This document shows, piece by piece, positions 14,002 through 16,093 of a DNA stretch of 16,093 bases. The first letter of the stretch is position 1. Each line of letters opens with the position of its first letter. Source of the DNA: PS1 clade bacterium (GTDB lineage: Bacteria > Pseudomonadota > Alphaproteobacteria > RS24); the NCBI GenBank assembly GCA_016779015.1, contig JADHOK010000020.1, positions 1-16,093 of the forward strand, given 5' to 3'. Below the pieces are notes generated by a model, which saw nothing but the letters and a program-made list of their open reading frames with translations, ran no database searches and had not been told where the DNA came from. Both the position numbers and the translations under genes were made by a program.

Positions 14002-14808
14002 ATGGCTTTTGACCAATTGCTTATCCTCGCCGCCATTCAGGGCATTACCGAGTTCATTCCGGTCTCCTCATCCGGTCATTTGGTGCTGGCGCATGCGCTC
14101 TCTGGGGCGGAAGACGGCGAGACGCTATCGCGCGCCGTGCTTGATGTGGCGCTGCACTTGGGCACATTGTTGGCGGTGATGGTGTATTTCCGCCGCGATG
14201 TCGGCGAACTGGCCTTGGGCGCGCTGAATGTGCTGCGCCATAAAAAAGGCCCGGCGCGCGATGCCGCGCTCAATATGACCATCGCCACAGTGCCGGTGTT
14301 GCTCGCCGCAGTGGTGCTTTTGAGCCTTGGTCTGTTGGAGGCGTTGCGCAGCCCGGCCGTGGTGGCTTGGGCCAGCATTATTTTTGCCATACCGCTTTAT
14401 CTCGCCGACCGTTATGGCGCGACCGATAAAACCGCCGCGCATATGACGCCGCGTCCGGCTGTGCTTTTGGGATTGGCGCAAATGCTGGCGCTTATTCCGG
14501 GTGCCAGCCGCGCCGGGGTGACGATTATGGCGGGCCGCGCGCTTGGCTTTTCGCGCGAGGCGGCGGCGCGCTATTCCATGGCCATGGCCATGCCGGTGAT
14601 ATTGGCGTTTGCCCTTTTCGGGCTTGGCGAGTTGATCGCCGAGAACAATATGGCGGGCCTGGGCACGGCGCTTATCGGCGCGGCGCTGGCAGCGTTGTTT
14701 GCTTTCGCGACGATTGATGGGTTTTTGAAAATGACGCGGCGGCTGTCGCTGCTGCCATTTGTGCTTTATCGCATCGGCCTCGGGCTGGCGATATTGGCAA
14801 TTATCTAG
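14002..14808 (+). CDS. uppP: Undecaprenyl-diphosphate phosphatase
   Basis: UppP (BacA) removes a phosphate from undecaprenyl diphosphate so that the lipid carrier can be reused for peptidoglycan and other surface glycans. The 268-residue protein is very hydrophobic, with about eight membrane helices. It shows both catalytic signatures: QGITEFIPVSSSGH (Gln13, Glu17, Ser22-24, His26) near the N-terminus and LIPGASRAGVTIMAGRALGFSREAAARYSM in the second half. High-level expression of this family gives bacitracin resistance in other bacteria. The ATG at 14002 has only a weak Shine-Dalgarno, but the N-terminus matches the family. It diverges from the fzlA-like gene, a neat functional link to septal wall synthesis, and converges on the NDUFA9-like gene with ten bases between stops. 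Confidence 0.96.
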   Translation: MAFDQLLILAAIQGITEFIPVSSSGHLVLAHALSGAEDGETLSRAVLDVALHLGTLLAVMVYFRRDVGELALGALNVLRHKKGPARDAALNMTIATVPVLLAAVVLLSLGLLEALRSPAVVAWASIIFAIPLYLADRYGATDKTAAHMTPRPAVLLGLAQMLALIPGASRAGVTIMAGRALGFSREAAARYSMAMAMPVILAFALFGLGELIAENNMAGLGTALIGAALAALFAFATIDGFLKMTRRLSLLPFVLYRIGLGLAILAII

Positions 14809-14818
14809 GCGGGGGGCT

Positions 14819-15811
14819 TTAAGCGGGCTTTTTGCCGTGCGGGCGATAGCGCGCCAAATAATCGAGCTGGCCGGCAATCGGCTTGGCGTCAATGCCCAAC
14901 GCCGCCAAATCCCTATCGGCAAAATCTGCGCCGACAATATTATCGCTTTTCAGCAGAATAATTTGGTCGGGTGTCAACAGCGGTTGCATGCCGATAAAGG
15001 TCGAGAATTGCGCCACTGAAGCAATCAAAGCGGCGGCAAAAAACGGCAGCGGCACCAAATAGCGATTGCGTCCGGTCTCGGCATTGAGCATCTCCATTAA
15101 TTGCTTGAAGCTCAAAATATCCGGCCCGCCAAGCTCGTAAATACCGGGCGCCGCGCCCACCAGACAAGCGGCCACAGCCTCGGCGACATCAAACACCGAT
15201 ACCGGCTGATAGCGCGTCTCGCCGCCGCCAATAAGCGGCAGCGCCGGTGCCAACATCGACATGGCGGCGAAGCGGTTGAAGAAATCATCCTCCGGCCCGA
15301 TGACGATGGAGGGGCGCAAAATATGCGCGTTCGGCACCAATTCCTGCACCGCAGCCTCGCCAATCGCTTTGCTTTGCGCATAGGCTGAGGCCGATGCGGC
15401 ATCGGCTCCGATGGCTGAAATATGCACCATATGGGCGATACCGGCTTGGGCGGCGGCATCGGCGATTAACGCAGCGCCGCGCGCCTGCACGGCTTCGAAT
15501 TTCTGCTTGCCGCTTTCAAACAATATACCGACCGCATTAACCACCGCATCGGCCCCTTCGAGCGCCGCTGCGACACTGGCGGCGTCGCGAATATTGGCCT
15601 GCACGATTTCCACCTGCCCCGGCTTGCCATTGGTTTTCAAAAACAACGCCTCATTGGGCCGCCTCGTGGCGATGCGCAGGCGATAGCCGTCCTTTGAGAG
15701 GCGGCGCACAATATGGCGACCGAGAAATCCGGTGCCGCCGAAAACGGTAATCAGGGCATTCTCACGAAGCGGGTTGGTGGTCGGTATGGCGGAGGGTATG
15801 GCGGAAGACAT
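14819..15811 (-). CDS. NDUFA9-like NAD(P)-binding SDR protein
   Basis: This 330-residue atypical extended SDR has the nucleotide-binding loop VFGGTGFLGRHIVRRL (Gly25-Gly31), followed by ATRRPNEALFLK, NAVGILFE and HISAIGAD. The motifs LRPSIVIGPEDDFFNRFA and PVSVFDVAEAV are typical of bacterial relatives of the complex I accessory subunit NDUFA9. In that family the nucleotide is often structural and the classical catalytic Tyr-Lys pair is degenerate; here YAQSK is present near 145. A role in respiratory-complex or lipid metabolism is possible but unproven. The first 18 residues hold a duplicated SAIP. AAAGG lies eight or nine bases before the ATG. It is divergent from tRNA-Leu; a minus-strand TATATT (15863-15858) is a possible -10. 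Confidence 0.87.
   Translation of the reverse strand: MSSAIPSAIPTTNPLRENALITVFGGTGFLGRHIVRRLSKDGYRLRIATRRPNEALFLKTNGKPGQVEIVQANIRDAASVAAALEGADAVVNAVGILFESGKQKFEAVQARGAALIADAAAQAGIAHMVHISAIGADAASASAYAQSKAIGEAAVQELVPNAHILRPSIVIGPEDDFFNRFAAMSMLAPALPLIGGGETRYQPVSVFDVAEAVAACLVGAAPGIYELGGPDILSFKQLMEMLNAETGRNRYLVPLPFFAAALIASVAQFSTFIGMQPLLTPDQIILLKSDNIVGADFADRDLAALGIDAKPIAGQLDYLARYRPHGKKPA
15783..15805. repeat. 12-bp tandem duplication in the NDUFA9-like gene
   Basis: GGTATGGCGGA occurs at 15783-15793 and again at 15795-15805 and encodes the doubled SAIP near the protein's N-terminus. It looks like a recent slippage duplication in a disordered tail ahead of the Rossmann fold. Confidence 0.7.
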
Positions 15812-15898
15812 GGCGCTTTACCTTTGCTTGAAACGGCGGCTCATCTGCTCGTTACTTAATATATGTGTCGGCATGGGTGAAGGAAAAAGAAGCCGAAC

Positions 15899-15915
15899 GC
15901 GACGTTTTTCGTCGC
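15899..15915. repeat. Perfect hairpin GCGACG-TTTTT-CGTCGC
   Basis: A six-base inverted repeat (15899-15904 with 15910-15915) surrounds a five-base loop in the 202-base gap between the NDUFA9-like gene and tRNA-Leu. It has no immediate T-run on either strand, so it is not a standard terminator. It may be an operator or a structured 5' leader of the minus-strand gene. The rest of the gap (15812-16013) holds only the tRNA promoter. Confidence 0.45.
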
Positions 15916-15971
15916 TCTTAATTGTTGCGCGATTTGGCTGGCGATTTGCCTTTGATGGGCTGGATGCCTGC

Positions 15972-16000
15972 TTGACTTTTAGCGAGCCGCCGCCTAAACG
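15972..16000 (+). promoter_or_regulatory. Predicted tRNA-Leu promoter
   Basis: TTGACT (15972-15977) is followed after 17 bases by TAAACG (15995-16000). The start site would be near 16007, seven bases before the mature tRNA 5' end, as expected for a tRNA gene. Confidence 0.6.
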
Positions 16001-16013
16001 AGACTTCTCTAAG

Positions 16014-16093
16014 GCCCAGGTGGCGGAATTGGTAGACGCGCTAGCTTCAGGTGCTAGTGTCCTTATGGACGTGGAAGTTCGAGTCTTCTCCTG
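16014..16093 (+). tRNA. tRNA-Leu(CAG), 3' end cut by window
   Basis: The 5' acceptor arm GCCCAGG is followed by TG and a D-arm containing GGCGGAATTGGTAGACGC. The anticodon arm is CTAGC-TTCAGGT-GCTAG with anticodon CAG, which reads CUG. A long class II variable arm with TCC/GGA pairing and the T-arm GGAAG-TTCGAGT-CTTCT come next. The first four bases of the 3' acceptor strand (CCTG) are the last in the window, and they pair with CAGG of the 5' arm. The sequence closely resembles enterobacterial tRNA-Leu(CAG) through the D and anticodon arms. Confidence 0.95.

Noticed and set aside
14125..14937. Minus-strand 270-codon frame antisense to uppP
   Set aside because: Highly basic, His/Arg/Gln-rich shadow of a clear membrane protein gene, running into the end of the NDUFA9-like gene.

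Overview
The window is a compact, GC-rich chromosomal housekeeping segment from an alphaproteobacterium. Three things support this. The minus-strand order is rpmI-rplT-pheS-pheT-lepA with infC set apart. The block on the right (NDUFA9-like dehydrogenase, uppP, FzlA-type GST, queG, SDR) is one I recall from Hyphomicrobiales-like genomes. Candidate promoters have a good TTGAC-type -35 box and a loose -10 box. I cannot place it below class. I see no insertion sequence, phage gene, CRISPR array or rRNA, and no gene-free stretch longer than about 200 bases.

Layout, left to right. Bases 1-193 are non-coding and hold a probable promoter. A plus-strand glyoxalase-like (VOC) gene follows (194-973). 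It converges on a minus-strand translation cluster running leftward from 7085 to 970: rpmI, rplT, an attenuator-like terminator, pheS, pheT and lepA. A plus-strand glycerophosphodiester phosphodiesterase gene (7281-8204) lies between this cluster and infC (8208-8747, minus). infC begins at an AUA codon behind a clear Shine-Dalgarno. To its right on the minus strand lie a short Rossmann-like gene (8840-9187) and a GT4 glycosyltransferase (9184-10374). A plus-strand ABHD10-like hydrolase (10456-11208) converges on the minus-strand set fzlA-like GST, queG and SDR (13919 to 11212). uppP (14002-14808, plus) diverges from the GST gene and converges on the NDUFA9-like gene (14819-15811, minus). A tRNA-Leu(CAG) gene begins at 16014 and is cut by the window end.

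The genes serve translation (IF3, bL35, bL20, PheRS, LepA, QueG, tRNA-Leu), envelope and division (UppP, FzlA-like, GT4) and small-molecule metabolism. The interest lies in gene control: the AUA start of infC with two palindromes around its promoter; the terminator 21 nt before pheS with competing hairpins and a tiny Phe-Phe-ending ORF running into its U-tract; a hairpin leader before rpmI; and four convergent gene pairs with almost no space between stop codons. I found no clearly new multi-gene system. The least understood gene is the orphan half-domain at 8840-9187.
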